From GBS-DC sp037442365 (GTDB taxonomy: Bacteria > Armatimonadota > Fimbriimonadia > Fimbriimonadales > GBS-DC): a DNA stretch of 37,121 nucleotides. The notes under the pieces were generated by a model that saw nothing but the letters and a program-made list of their open reading frames with translations, did not search any database and had not been told where the DNA came from. This document shows, piece by piece, positions 28,133 to 37,104 of this stretch. Location: assembly GCA_037442365.1 (NCBI GenBank), contig JBBIQK010000028.1:1-37121 (forward strand). The letters are read 5' to 3'. Position 1 is the first letter of the stretch, and each line of letters starts with the position of its first letter. The position numbers and the translations under genes were made by a program.

Positions 28133-30616
28133 GTGATGCGAGTACGCGCATGGCTGTTGGTGGGATTGGCGCTGGTGATTGCGCTGGGGTGGACGCAGGC
28201 GACGCTCCCGAAGGAATTGCAGACTCGGTTCGAACGCGCGACGCGGCTGGCGGCGCAGGGCAAACTGCGTGAGGCGGAGCCGCTCCTGCGCGAGATTGTG
28301 CAGAAACAGCCGAACTTTGCGCCCGCGCATCTCAATCTGGGGCTGGTGTACCGCCTGCTGAACCAGACAGACCGTGCGCTCACGCACCTGCGCCGTGCAG
28401 CGACGCTGAACCCGAAAGACCCCAAGCCGCTGGTCGAACTCGCGCGCCTGTGCCTCGATACGAACAAACTGGACGACGCGCAGGGCTACCTGCGCATGCT
28501 GCGCGACCGCTTCCCGAAAGAGCCTGAGCTACCCGTGCTGGAGGGCGCGCTGGCGTCCCTGCGCGGGGAATGGGGCGTCGCGCGACAGAAGTTCCAGCAA
28601 GCGCTCCAGACGCGCCCGAACGATTTCCGCATTCACTACAATCTTGGCATCGCGGCGTATCAGCTGCAACGCTATGATGAGGCAGAGAAGCACTTCAAGC
28701 GCACGACCGAGCTGCAGCCCGACTACACGACAGGCTGGAAGTCGCTGGGGATGACCTACGAGGCGCGCGGGCTGCCCGAACACGCCATTCGCGCCTACAG
28801 CGAGTCGCTCAAACGCGAGCCAGACGACCTGCCGACGCGCCTTAAACGCGCCATGCTGTATCAACGGGCGGGCAACCTCAACGCCGCGCTCGCTGACCTG
28901 CAGCATATCACGAAGACCTACCCGCGCAACCCCGACGCGCATCTCGGCGCAGGGCTGATCCTGATGCAACAGGCGCGTTATCAGGAAGCCCTCGTCCATC
29001 TGGGCGCCGCGCTGAACCTTACCTCGCCCAGCGAGCCGCTCTATCTGGAGATTCTGACCGAAATCGGGCACTGCAACCTGAACCTGAAGCAGTACGGCAA
29101 GGCGCGTGAGCAGTTTGCGCAGGTGTTGAAACTGATGCCCAAAAACGCGCGCGCCTACGAGGGACAACTGCAGGTGTTGCTCGCGCAGGAGCAGGAGACC
29201 GAAATCCTGCCGTTCCTGCGCAACTGGGCGAACAACCTGCCCGACGACCCGCGCCCGATTCTGCAACTCGCGCGCATGTTTGAGCGCAATCGCAACCCGC
29301 GCCTTGCGGAAGAGGAATACAAACAGCTCCTGCAGAAGTTCCCGCAGCAGACCGAGTTCGTGCGCGAGTATGCGCAGTTCCTCGTGCGACAGGGACGCGA
29401 GGACGAGGCGGCGGCGCTGTACGACCAGTTGCTCCAGAACTCGCCCAACGAGGTGTTTGCCCTGATGGGCAAGGCGCGGATTGCCGAGCGGCGCAACGAC
29501 CCCGCGCAGGCGCTCCAGCTCTACCAGCGCGTGCTGGAGCAAGCCCCGAATAACGAGATTGCCCTGCTCGGCGCGGCGGCGATGCACCGTAAGCTGGAGC
29601 AGCCCGAAGCCGCCCTCGCGATTTACAAACGGCTCACCCTCGACGCCGAAACGCCGAACCCGCTCGCCTTTTCCAGCCTGCTGGAGATGTATCGCGAGGC
29701 GAACCGCACGGACGACCTTCTGGAGTATCTGAAGGCGATGGCGCAGCGGCACGGCGCGCGGTTCCTGCCGTTCCTGGCGAGCGAGATGATTCAGGCGGGC
29801 AAGGGCGAGCAGGCGGTCGCGCTCTTTGAAGAGATGCTCCAGCGCGAGCCGAACAACGCCGCGCTCCATCGCCTGCTGGGGGTGGTCTACGAGACGCTGA
29901 AGCGCCCCGACGACGCGCTGCGCGCCTACGAACGCGCCCGCCAGCTGGAGCCGAACGACAGCTGGACGCTCTATCACATCGCGCAGATTCAGATTCAGCA
30001 GGGGCGCAAGGAGACCGCGTGGGAGACGCTCACGGGCGCGCTGCGCCTCAACCCCGACGACATCAGCCTCTACCCGTTGCTGGAGCAGCTGGCGGTCGAG
30101 CTGGGACGCACGGACGCCTACCGCGCCCTGCTCCAGACTCTGGCAGAGCAGGGCACTCCCGGTGAGGAGCCGCTGAAGGCGTATGTCGCGCTGCTGCAGC
30201 GTGAGGGCAAAGCCGAAGACGCGCTGGCGCTGGTGAGCCGCCGCCTGCGCGTCAAGCCCGACGATACCGCGCTTTTGAACCTGCAACTGGGGCTGCTGCG
30301 CGCGCTGGAGCGCCCTGAGCAGATGCTGGGCGTCTACAGCCAGCTCGCGCGCCTCAACCCGAACGACATCAGCCTCCTGCGCAACTGGGTGATGCACGCC
30401 GAGCAGTACGGGTCTACGGTGGACGCCATCCTCGCGTTGCAGGCGCTCTATCGCGCTGCGCCCGACGACATCTCGACGGGGCTGAAACTCGCCCGCTACC
30501 TGGAGATGGCGGGGCAACGGTTCCGCGCGATTGAGCTGCTGCGCCTGATGCAGGAGAACTTCCCGACGAATCCGGACATCCGCAGCGAGCTGGCGCGTCT
30601 GGAGGGCGCACGGTGA
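28133..30616 (+). CDS. Large exported TPR-repeat protein, 827 aa
   Basis: A signal peptide (RAWLLVGLALVIALGWTQA) is followed by about 20 tetratricopeptide repeats filling residues 30-820, for example AEPLLREIVQKQPNFAPAHLN and ALRAYERARQLEPNDSW. It is likely a periplasmic or envelope scaffold. The start is GTG 28133 or ATG 28136, differing by one residue; the 7-nt distance to the -10 slightly favours GTG. Its stop overlaps the next gene by GTGA, so the two are translationally coupled. It is divergent from aceB. No enzymatic domain is visible. Confidence 0.85.
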   Translation: MMRVRAWLLVGLALVIALGWTQATLPKELQTRFERATRLAAQGKLREAEPLLREIVQKQPNFAPAHLNLGLVYRLLNQTDRALTHLRRAATLNPKDPKPLVELARLCLDTNKLDDAQGYLRMLRDRFPKEPELPVLEGALASLRGEWGVARQKFQQALQTRPNDFRIHYNLGIAAYQLQRYDEAEKHFKRTTELQPDYTTGWKSLGMTYEARGLPEHAIRAYSESLKREPDDLPTRLKRAMLYQRAGNLNAALADLQHITKTYPRNPDAHLGAGLILMQQARYQEALVHLGAALNLTSPSEPLYLEILTEIGHCNLNLKQYGKAREQFAQVLKLMPKNARAYEGQLQVLLAQEQETEILPFLRNWANNLPDDPRPILQLARMFERNRNPRLAEEEYKQLLQKFPQQTEFVREYAQFLVRQGREDEAAALYDQLLQNSPNEVFALMGKARIAERRNDPAQALQLYQRVLEQAPNNEIALLGAAAMHRKLEQPEAALAIYKRLTLDAETPNPLAFSSLLEMYREANRTDDLLEYLKAMAQRHGARFLPFLASEMIQAGKGEQAVALFEEMLQREPNNAALHRLLGVVYETLKRPDDALRAYERARQLEPNDSWTLYHIAQIQIQQGRKETAWETLTGALRLNPDDISLYPLLEQLAVELGRTDAYRALLQTLAEQGTPGEEPLKAYVALLQREGKAEDALALVSRRLRVKPDDTALLNLQLGLLRALERPEQMLGVYSQLARLNPNDISLLRNWVMHAEQYGSTVDAILALQALYRAAPDDISTGLKLARYLEMAGQRFRAIELLRLMQENFPTNPDIRSELARLEGAR

Positions 30617-31410
30617 GGCGCGAATGGCTCGCGCTGTTCGCAATTGTGCTGACTCTGGGGCGCGGCGTCGTCCGCGAGATTGAAAAGAGCGCGGCGCGGG
30701 AAATCCGCCAGCGCATTGGCGATGGCGTGTTCACGGTCAAAATTGCGCCAGACGGCGTCGACGGGCTGGCGCAGGGACGCCTCAAAACGCTCACCGTGCA
30801 GGCGCGCGACTTCACGCTGAACGGACTGCCCTTCACGCTGGAGCCAGAACGCCCCCAATCGGGGCGCATCAAACAGTTCGTGCTGCGGATGGAGAACGCG
30901 AATCTGCGCGGGCTGCGTGCGGAGAGCGCACAGGCGGTCATTCCCGAAGTCTACTACGACAAGTCGCTCGCGCTTTCCAGACGCATCTTTCGCCTGAGCG
31001 CGACGGGCGTCGGCGCGTGCGAGATTGTGGTCAACGAGCGCGACCTCGCCGCCTATATCACGCGCAAGTACGCGCCCTACATCCGCGAGGTCGCCGTGCA
31101 GATTACGCCCAAGCAGACCACCGTGCAGGGCGTCGCCGCGCTGTTCGTGGGCGAGGTGCGCTTCAAAGCGGTGGGTACGCTCACCCCGCGCGACGGACGC
31201 TACCTCGACCTCGCCGATGTGCAAATCCAAATTGAGGGTGCGAACCTGCCCCCAGAGTCGGCGGACCTGCTGCGCCAGTTCCTGAACCCGATTATCGACA
31301 TCGAGCGCGACTTGGGGCTGTACGACGGGCTGGCAGTGGACTCTATTGTGAGCGAGTCGGGCAAGATGCGCGCGCTCGGCAGGGTGTGGATTCCCGAAAA
31401 GCGGGAGTGA
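30613..31410 (+). CDS. DUF2993 (LmeA-like) domain protein
   Basis: 265 residues with an N-terminal hydrophobic stretch (5-17, short signal or anchor). The body has the DUF2993 arrangement: REIEKSAAREIRQRIGDG, repeated beta strands such as LKTLTVQARDFTL, and ADVQIQIEGANLPPES near the end, with VVNERDLAAYITRKY in the middle. The family includes LmeA of mycobacteria, linked to lipomannan elongation, and cyanobacterial relatives; it probably binds lipid. GTG 30613 overlaps the TPR stop, suggesting they act together in the envelope. Confidence 0.75.
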   Translation: MRREWLALFAIVLTLGRGVVREIEKSAAREIRQRIGDGVFTVKIAPDGVDGLAQGRLKTLTVQARDFTLNGLPFTLEPERPQSGRIKQFVLRMENANLRGLRAESAQAVIPEVYYDKSLALSRRIFRLSATGVGACEIVVNERDLAAYITRKYAPYIREVAVQITPKQTTVQGVAALFVGEVRFKAVGTLTPRDGRYLDLADVQIQIEGANLPPESADLLRQFLNPIIDIERDLGLYDGLAVDSIVSESGKMRALGRVWIPEKRE

Positions 31411-31412
31411 AA

Positions 31413-31439
31413 CAGGCGTGGGCGCGGAACCCACGCCTG
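31413..31439. terminator. Bidirectional hairpin between convergent genes
   Basis: CAGGCGTGGG and CCCACGCCTG make a perfect 10-bp stem with a 7-nt loop, filling the 33-nt gap between the DUF2993 gene and the EF-G-like gene. It lacks a T-run. Confidence 0.6.
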
Positions 31440-31443
31440 CCGC

Positions 31444-33534
31444 TCAGTGTTCCTGCGCCTCTTTCTCGCGCTTGTGCTTCTCAATCAGCGGTTGCGCGAC
31501 GGTGTGCGGCGCCTCCTCATAGTGTGAGAACTTCGTGCGGAACCGTCCGCGCCCACGCGTGATGGAGCGCAGCTCCAGCGCGTAGCGGGTCATCTCGCTC
31601 ATCGGCACGGTCGCGCGGATGCACTGCCTGCCGTTGCCAAGGCTCTCGATGCCCGCGATGCGCCCGCGCCGTCCGTTCAAATCGCCCATCACATCGCCCG
31701 TGAACGCCTCCGGCACATCGACCTCCAGCTCCAGAATCGGCTCCAGTACCACTGGGCCCGCCTTCATCGCGGCGTCCTGAAAGGCGAGGCTGCCCGCGAT
31801 GCGGAACGCCTGGTCCGAGGAGTCGACCTCGTGATAGGAGCCGTCCACCACATTCACCTTGAAGTCGGTGGCGGGGTAGCCTGCCTGAATGCCCTTCTCG
31901 GCAGCCTCGCGGATGCCCTTCTCGATGGCGGGGAGGTAGTTTTTCGGGATGGCGCCGCCGACGATGCTCTCGGTGAACTCGATGCCCGACCCGCGCGGCA
32001 GCGGCTCCATGTTGATGAAGCAGTGTCCGTATTGCCCGCGTCCGCCCGACTGGCGCTTGAACTTGCCCTCGACGCGTTGCACGGGGCGCGTGATGGTCTC
32101 GCGGTAGGGGATGCGCAGCTCTTCGGTCGTCACCTCGGTATTGAACTTGCGCTTGAGCTTGTCGATAATCACCTCGAGGTGCAGGTCGCCCATACCCGAC
32201 AGGAGCGTCTGTCCTGTTTCGGGGTCGCGTCGCGCGTGGAAGGTCGGGTCTTCGTCCTGCAGGCGTGCGAGCGCGGGTCCCAGGCGGTCTTCGTCGGCTT
32301 TGGTTTTGGCGACGACAGCGACCGTGTAGATGGGGTCGGGCATCTGAATCGGCTCGATGGCGATGGGGCGGCTCTTGTCGCAGAGGGTGTGTCCCGTGCT
32401 GGTCTCCTGCAGTTTCGCCACGACGCCGATGTCGCCCGCGCGCACTTCGGTGGTCGCAATCTGGTTTTTGCCGCGCAGGTAGAATACCTGTCCAATCCGC
32501 TCATCGCGCTCTTTCTGGGCGTTGTAGACCTGCGAGTCGCCGCGCAGCGCGCCCGAATAGACGCGGAAGTAGGTCAGCTTACCCACGAAGGGGTCGGCGG
32601 TGGTCTTGAACACAAACGCAGCGAGCGGCGCGCTGGGGTCGGGCTTCAGCTCGACGGGGTTGCCCGTGCGCGGGTCGGTCGCCTGCGGCGCGGGCGATTC
32701 GGCGGGGCTGGGCGTCAGCTCCAGAATCGCCTGCAGCAGCGGTGCGAGACCCTCGCCCAGCGCGGCAGAGCCGCACAGCACGGGCACAATCCGCCCCGTG
32801 CGCACGCCCTCGTGGAAGCCATGCACCAGCTCGTCGTCGCTGAGCGGGTTGCCCTCCAGATACTTCTCCAGCAGCGCGTCGTCCGTCTCGGCGGCGGCTT
32901 CCATCAGCATCTCACGGGCGCGCTCGACCTCGCCCTGCAGCTCGGCAGGCACGGGCGACGCCGCAATATCGCGGTCCTTGCCCACATACGCCTTCTGGTG
33001 CAGCACATCGACCACGCCCTTGAACTGCGTCTCTGCGCCGATGGGGATTTGCAGCGGCACAATCCGATTACCGTAGGCGTTGCGCAGGGTCTGCAGCAAG
33101 CCGTTGTAGTCCGCGCCGTCGCGCTCCATCTTGTTCACGAAAATCAGGCGCGGCAGGCGGCGCGACTCGCACAGCTCCCAGGCGTTCTCGAAGCCGACCT
33201 CCAGCTCCGCCTGCGCCGGGGCGACCAGGATGACCGAGTCCACCACCTGCACGGCGCTGTAGAGTTCGCCGATGAAGTCGGGAAAGCCGGGCGTGTCGAT
33301 GAGGTTGATTTTGTGCCCCTCCCACTCGATAGGCAGCAGGGTCGCGCTCAGGCTAATCTTGCGCCGCTGCTCTTCGGGGTCAAAGTCGGAGGTCGTGTTG
33401 CCCGCCTCAATCGTGCCGACGCGGTCGATATGTCCAGCGATATAGAGGAGATGCTCCGCGAGAGTCGTTTTGCCACTCCCGCCATGTCCCGCCAACGCCA
33501 CATTGCGTATCTGCTCAAGCGCGTACTGTTTCAT
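31444..33534 (-). CDS. Elongation factor G-like GTPase
   Basis: 696 residues with all EF-G domains. G1 is GHGGSGKT (16-23), G3 DTPG (80-83), G4 NKME (134-137). GHGGSGKT and RRKISLSATLLPIEW in place of the EF-G RGITI region place it in the EF-G-like (EF-G2) group rather than canonical FusA. Domain IV has GGRGQYGHC-type QSGGRGQYGHCFI. These proteins bind the ribosome, but their role differs from elongation and is often unclear. The G4 Asp is Glu (codon GAG). AAGGAG precedes ATG 33534; the frame upstream runs through the tRNA genes and is not coding. Confidence 0.88.
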   Translation of the reverse strand: MKQYALEQIRNVALAGHGGSGKTTLAEHLLYIAGHIDRVGTIEAGNTTSDFDPEEQRRKISLSATLLPIEWEGHKINLIDTPGFPDFIGELYSAVQVVDSVILVAPAQAELEVGFENAWELCESRRLPRLIFVNKMERDGADYNGLLQTLRNAYGNRIVPLQIPIGAETQFKGVVDVLHQKAYVGKDRDIAASPVPAELQGEVERAREMLMEAAAETDDALLEKYLEGNPLSDDELVHGFHEGVRTGRIVPVLCGSAALGEGLAPLLQAILELTPSPAESPAPQATDPRTGNPVELKPDPSAPLAAFVFKTTADPFVGKLTYFRVYSGALRGDSQVYNAQKERDERIGQVFYLRGKNQIATTEVRAGDIGVVAKLQETSTGHTLCDKSRPIAIEPIQMPDPIYTVAVVAKTKADEDRLGPALARLQDEDPTFHARRDPETGQTLLSGMGDLHLEVIIDKLKRKFNTEVTTEELRIPYRETITRPVQRVEGKFKRQSGGRGQYGHCFINMEPLPRGSGIEFTESIVGGAIPKNYLPAIEKGIREAAEKGIQAGYPATDFKVNVVDGSYHEVDSSDQAFRIAGSLAFQDAAMKAGPVVLEPILELEVDVPEAFTGDVMGDLNGRRGRIAGIESLGNGRQCIRATVPMSEMTRYALELRSITRGRGRFRTKFSHYEEAPHTVAQPLIEKHKREKEAQEH

Positions 33535-33574
33535 CGCATGACTCCTTCGTGCGGTTGCCCGTGGGCGCGGTACT

Positions 33575-33600
33575 AAAAAACCTCTCGCGTGTGGGAGAGG
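33575..33600 (-). terminator. Rho-independent terminator after tRNA genes
   Basis: On the minus strand CCTCTC, an 8-nt loop and GAGAGG are followed by TTTTTT. It ends the tRNA-Leu/tRNA-Val transcript before the EF-G-like gene. Confidence 0.85.
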
Positions 33601-33659
33601 CTCGGCGCGCCATACGGGGCGTGATGCGGACAGCCTGCGCGTGGACGGCTGTCGTTGCA

Positions 33660-33734
33660 TGGTGGGCGGTGCTGGACTCGAACCAGCGACCTCTTCGGTG
33701 TGAACGAAGCGCTCTACCGCTGAGCTAACCGCCC
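33660..33734 (-). tRNA. tRNA-Val (CAC)
   Basis: 75 nt with encoded CCA. Acceptor GGGCGGT/ACCGCCC, D-stem GCTC/GAGC, anticodon stem CTTCG/CGAAG around loop TTCACAC (anticodon CAC), and T-stem GCTGG/CCAGC with loop TTCGAGT all pair fully. It reads GUG codons. Confidence 0.97.
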
Positions 33735-33741
33735 ACGCCTC

Positions 33742-33827
33742 TGGTGCGCGGGGTGGGACTCGAACCCACACAGGCTATGCCCACATGGCCCTCAACCATG
33801 CGTGTCTACCAATTCCACCACCCGCGC
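33742..33827 (-). tRNA. tRNA-Leu (GAG)
   Basis: 86 nt with encoded CCA and the long variable arm of class II tRNAs. Acceptor GCGCGGG/CCCGCGC, anticodon stem CATGG/CCATG around TTGAGGG (anticodon GAG), T-loop TTCGAGT. It reads CUC/CUU codons and is 7 nt upstream of tRNA-Val, so they are co-transcribed. Confidence 0.97.
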
Positions 33828-33839
33828 ATGGCAAGCGCA

Positions 33840-33847
33840 ATTATACC
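33840..33847 (-). promoter_or_regulatory. Extended -10 of tRNA operon
   Basis: GGTATAAT on the minus strand, 12 nt before tRNA-Leu. A TTGACA at 33866-33871 has a 20-nt spacer, longer than usual. Confidence 0.68.
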
Positions 33848-33890
33848 CCAATCGCGTGGTCGACGTGTCAAGAGGGGAGGCGCCCACCCC

Positions 33891-35168
33891 CTACACCTGC
33901 TCCAGCGCCTGCTTGAGGTCCAGCACCAGATCCTCAGGATGCTCCACGCCCACCGAGAGCCGAATGAGCGCGTCGGTGATGCCGAACGCCTGCTGGGTCT
34001 CGCGCGGCATATCGGCATGCGTCATCGTGGCAGGGTGTTCCGCCAGCGACTCGGTGCTGCCTAAGCTCACCGCGAGCTTGATGAGCTTGAGCGCGTTCAG
34101 GAATCGGAACGCCTCCGCCTCGCCGCCCACCACCTCGAACGAAATCATCCCGCCGGGCGCCAGGCACTGCTTGCGGTAGAGCGCGAACTGCGGATGCTCC
34201 TCCGTCAGGTGTCCCAAGTAATAGACCTTCTGCACTTTCGGGTGGTCGGCGAGGAAGTCGGCGACATAGCGGGCGTTTTTCATCTGCGCGGTCATGCGCA
34301 GTTTGAGCGTCTCCAGACTGCGCAGCAACAGCCAGCCCGTCCAGGGGCCCGCCATCGTGCCCAGAAAGGTGCGCAGCGCTTTGACAGGCGCAAGCGCGGC
34401 GCGAGTGCCCAGACACGCGCCCGCAATCAGGTCGCTGTGCCCGCCGATATACTTCGTGGCGGAATACAGCGTCAGGTCTGCGCCGTGCTTGAGCGGATGC
34501 TGCCAGAGCGGTCCCAGGAAGGTGTTATCTACCGCCACGATGACCTTGCGTCCGCTGGGGGCGTACTTGTGCGCCAGCTGGCTGCAGAACTCGATGTCGA
34601 CGAGCGCGTTGGTGGGGTTGGCGGGCGTTTCGATGTAAATCATCGCGAGTCGGTCGCGCAGGGGGCTATCCGCAAGAATCGCTTCCACCTGCGCGTTCGG
34701 CGCGCCGGCAGGGAACGGCACGGCGTGTATGCCGAACTCGTGCAACACAGCGCGGAACAGATGATCCGTGCCCCCGTAAAGAGGCTCGTTGTAGAAAATC
34801 ATGTCGCCCGGACGCACATACGCCAGCACGGTGGTGGCAATCGCCGCCATGCCGCTTTCGAACACCGCGCCGTCCTCCGCGTCGTCCCACAGGCACAGGC
34901 GGTCTTCCAGGATCTCCAGGTCGGGGTTATTGATGCGGCTGTAGATGAGACCAGTCTGTTCGCCGGGCTTCGGTTGGCGCAGCCCATACGCCAGCTCGAA
35001 AAACGCCTTGCCCTCTTCCGCGGTCTTGAACACGAAGGTCGAAGTCTGGAAGATGGGGCACTTAATCGCGCCTTCCGACCATTCGGGCTTGTAGCCGTAG
35101 CCCATCATCAGGCTTTCGGGATGCAGGGGCGTTCCGTTGATATAGCCTTCGGGTTTGCGTTCCGTCAT
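33891..35168 (-). CDS. Cystathionine gamma-synthase family PLP enzyme
   Basis: 425 residues of the Cys/Met-metabolism PLP family. The cofactor Lys239 lies in LYSATKYIGGHSDLI, Asp214 in VDNTFLGP, and SRINNPDLEILEDRL is the N-terminal signature. It has a ~30-residue N-terminal extension (PEGYINGTPLHPESLMMGYGY) typical of one subgroup annotated simply as 'cystathionine gamma-synthase family'. It could be a gamma-synthase, a homocysteine synthase or a methionine gamma-lyase; sequence alone does not decide. The start 35168 has GAGGTCG upstream and is 8 nt after the ATPase stop, with its own GGTACACT in the end of the ATPase gene. Confidence 0.85.
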   Translation of the reverse strand: MTERKPEGYINGTPLHPESLMMGYGYKPEWSEGAIKCPIFQTSTFVFKTAEEGKAFFELAYGLRQPKPGEQTGLIYSRINNPDLEILEDRLCLWDDAEDGAVFESGMAAIATTVLAYVRPGDMIFYNEPLYGGTDHLFRAVLHEFGIHAVPFPAGAPNAQVEAILADSPLRDRLAMIYIETPANPTNALVDIEFCSQLAHKYAPSGRKVIVAVDNTFLGPLWQHPLKHGADLTLYSATKYIGGHSDLIAGACLGTRAALAPVKALRTFLGTMAGPWTGWLLLRSLETLKLRMTAQMKNARYVADFLADHPKVQKVYYLGHLTEEHPQFALYRKQCLAPGGMISFEVVGGEAEAFRFLNALKLIKLAVSLGSTESLAEHPATMTHADMPRETQQAFGITDALIRLSVGVEHPEDLVLDLKQALEQV

Positions 35169-35176
35169 CGTCGACC

Positions 35177-37090
35177 TCACTGGGAGATAGTGTACCCGCT
35201 GTGGGAGAGTCTGCCCGCGCGCCATGCGTTGGCGATGACCAGCAGCGTGCTGCCCATATCGGCGACAATCGCCGCCCACAGCGTCGCGTTGCCCGTCAGC
35301 GCGAGCGCGATGAAGACCGCCCGCACGGTCAACACGAAGGCGAAGTTCTGCTGGATGATGCGCATCGCCTGGCGGGCGACGGCAATCAGATGGGGGATAC
35401 GGCGCAGGTCGTGCGTCATGAGCGCAATATCGGCGGTTTCCAGCGCGAGGTCGGCGCCCCGTTCGGCGAAGCTGATTCCGACATCTGCGCTGGCGAGCGC
35501 GGGCGCGTCGTTCACGCCATCGCCCGCCATCCCGACCGCCCCATACCGCTGGCGGAGCCTGTCCACCACCTGCGCCTTCTCATGGGGCAGCAGCTCCGCG
35601 TAGCGTTCCTGCACGCCCGTGCGTTGCGTGACGGCGTCGGCGGTCGCCTGCGTGTCGCCCGTCAGCAGGGCGGTCTGCACCCCCAGCGCGTGCAGCTGGG
35701 TGATTGCTTCCGCCGCGTCGGGGCGCACCGTGTCGCTGAGTGCGAACACCGCGCGCGGCTGATGGTCAAACAACACCACGGGCGTCTGCCCCTGCGCCTC
35801 CAGACTCTCCAGCAACGCTTCCAACGACTTGGAGCAGGCGTTATGCTGTTCCACAAAGCGATGGTTGCCCATCCGATAGGGCGCGCCGTCCACGACGCCC
35901 ATCACGCCCAGCCCCGGCGACGCCTCGAACGCCTCCAGCGGCGACGCCTGCGCGCCCTGCCGCTCGCAGTAGGCGCGAATTGCCTGCGCAATCGGATGCT
36001 CCGAATGGCTGGCGAGACTGCATGCAATCGTCAGGTGTTCCGCGAGGGGTCGCCTGTCGAGGCTCTGCGCCGATTCCACGCGCAGGGCGCCGTGTGTGAG
36101 CGTGCCCGTTTTGTCGAACGCGACGGCGCGCAGGCGTGCGGCGTGTTCCAGCGCCGCCGCGCCCTTGACCACCACGCCCTGCCGCGCGAGGCCCGTCAGC
36201 GCGCACAGCAGCGTCACGGGAATGCTGATGACCAGCGCGCAGGGGCAGCCCAGCACCAGGAACACCAGCCCGCGATAGAGCCATTCGCTCAGCGGCGCGC
36301 CCGTCAACAGTGGGGGCAGCAGCGCGACGCCCGTCGCCAGCGTTAGCATCAGCGGGGTATACACCTGCGCGAATCGGTCAATCAGGCGGTCTACCTGTGC
36401 GCGGCGCGCCTGCGCCTGCGCCACGACCCGCGCGATGTGCGCGGCGAGCGTGCCCTCCGCCGTCGTGCTGGCTTCCACCTCCAGCGAGCCGTGCAGGTTC
36501 AGCGATCCTGCGTAGACCGTATCGCCCACGCCCTTCTCGACGGGGATGCTTTCGCCCGTGATGGGCGACTGGTCTACCGCCGACGCGCCCGCCCGCACAA
36601 CGCCGTCGATAGGCACGCGCTCGCCAGGCTTGATGCGCACGCGCTGCCCAACGCGAATCTGCGCGACAGGCGCGACCTGCCACGCGCCGTCGGGAGACTG
36701 GACAGTCGCTTCCGCGGGGGCAATCATCAGTGCGGCGCGCAGGCTCCGTTCCGAGCGTTCGGCAGCGCGCTGTTCCAGCAGTTCCGCCAGCGCGTAGAGC
36801 GTCAGCACGACCGCCGCCTCGCCCCACTTACCCAGCGCGAGCGCGCTCGCGCTCGCCAGCGTCATCAATAAATAAATATTCGGGCGCAGGCGCATCAGCG
36901 CACGCAGCCCCTGCCACAGAACCCCACGCCCCGCCAGCAGAATTGCCGCGCCCGCCAGCGCCATCGGCAGCGCGCCTTCCAGACCCAGCCACTCCGCGAC
37001 TTCCGCCCCGAACGCCAGCGCCAGCCCCGCGCCTATCGTCCAATACTGCCGCCGCGCCGCGCCACACGCGCACGCACACGCCTGCCCCAT
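35177..37090 (-). CDS. P1B-type heavy-metal ATPase (Zn/Cd/Pb-like)
   Basis: 637 residues. Motifs in order: TGES (178-181), transmembrane CPC (282-284), phosphorylation DKTGT (326-330), HP (365-366) and GDGVNDAP (523-530). The final helices contain KN-like QQNFAF and ADMGSTLLVIANAWR, the pattern of zinc/cadmium/lead exporters (P1B-2), so it probably pumps such ions out. There is no N-terminal HMA domain; instead the first ten residues have Cys5, Cys7 and Cys9. ATG 37090 lies 6 nt after a -10, so the mRNA is leaderless. The CGS-family gene follows at once, perhaps as a thiol-supply partner (inference). Confidence 0.9.
   Translation of the reverse strand: MGQACACACGAARRQYWTIGAGLALAFGAEVAEWLGLEGALPMALAGAAILLAGRGVLWQGLRALMRLRPNIYLLMTLASASALALGKWGEAAVVLTLYALAELLEQRAAERSERSLRAALMIAPAEATVQSPDGAWQVAPVAQIRVGQRVRIKPGERVPIDGVVRAGASAVDQSPITGESIPVEKGVGDTVYAGSLNLHGSLEVEASTTAEGTLAAHIARVVAQAQARRAQVDRLIDRFAQVYTPLMLTLATGVALLPPLLTGAPLSEWLYRGLVFLVLGCPCALVISIPVTLLCALTGLARQGVVVKGAAALEHAARLRAVAFDKTGTLTHGALRVESAQSLDRRPLAEHLTIACSLASHSEHPIAQAIRAYCERQGAQASPLEAFEASPGLGVMGVVDGAPYRMGNHRFVEQHNACSKSLEALLESLEAQGQTPVVLFDHQPRAVFALSDTVRPDAAEAITQLHALGVQTALLTGDTQATADAVTQRTGVQERYAELLPHEKAQVVDRLRQRYGAVGMAGDGVNDAPALASADVGISFAERGADLALETADIALMTHDLRRIPHLIAVARQAMRIIQQNFAFVLTVRAVFIALALTGNATLWAAIVADMGSTLLVIANAWRAGRLSHSGYTISQ
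35189..35196 (-). promoter_or_regulatory. Extended -10 of CGS-family gene
   Basis: GGTACACT on the minus strand within the last codons of the ATPase gene, 20 nt before ATG 35168, leaving room for the GAGG ribosome site. Confidence 0.5.
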
Positions 37091-37096
37091 ACGGGG

Positions 37097-37104
37097 ATTA
37101 TACC
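37097..37104 (-). promoter_or_regulatory. Extended -10 of P1B ATPase gene
   Basis: GGTATAAT on the minus strand, 6 nt before ATG 37090. The -35 region would lie beyond the window. Confidence 0.62.

Noticed and set aside
27991..28467. N-terminal extension of malate synthase
   Set aside because: It would translate through the GGTATAAT promoter, the palindrome and the start of the divergent TPR gene; AAGGAGG before 27990 marks the true start.
31831..33576. Long open frame antisense to the EF-G-like gene
   Set aside because: Its protein is low-complexity and His/Arg-rich with no domain; it mirrors the codon bias of the GC-rich EF-G gene. The same applies to long antisense frames over mnmG, photolyase, the TPR gene and the ATPase.
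33535..33771. N-terminal extension of the EF-G-like protein
   Set aside because: The frame passes through a terminator and tRNA-Val; the GTPase fold begins right after ATG 33534.
33866..33871. TTGACA as -35 of the tRNA promoter
   Set aside because: The spacer to TATAAT is 20 nt, outside the normal range, and other promoters here lack a -35, so it may be chance.
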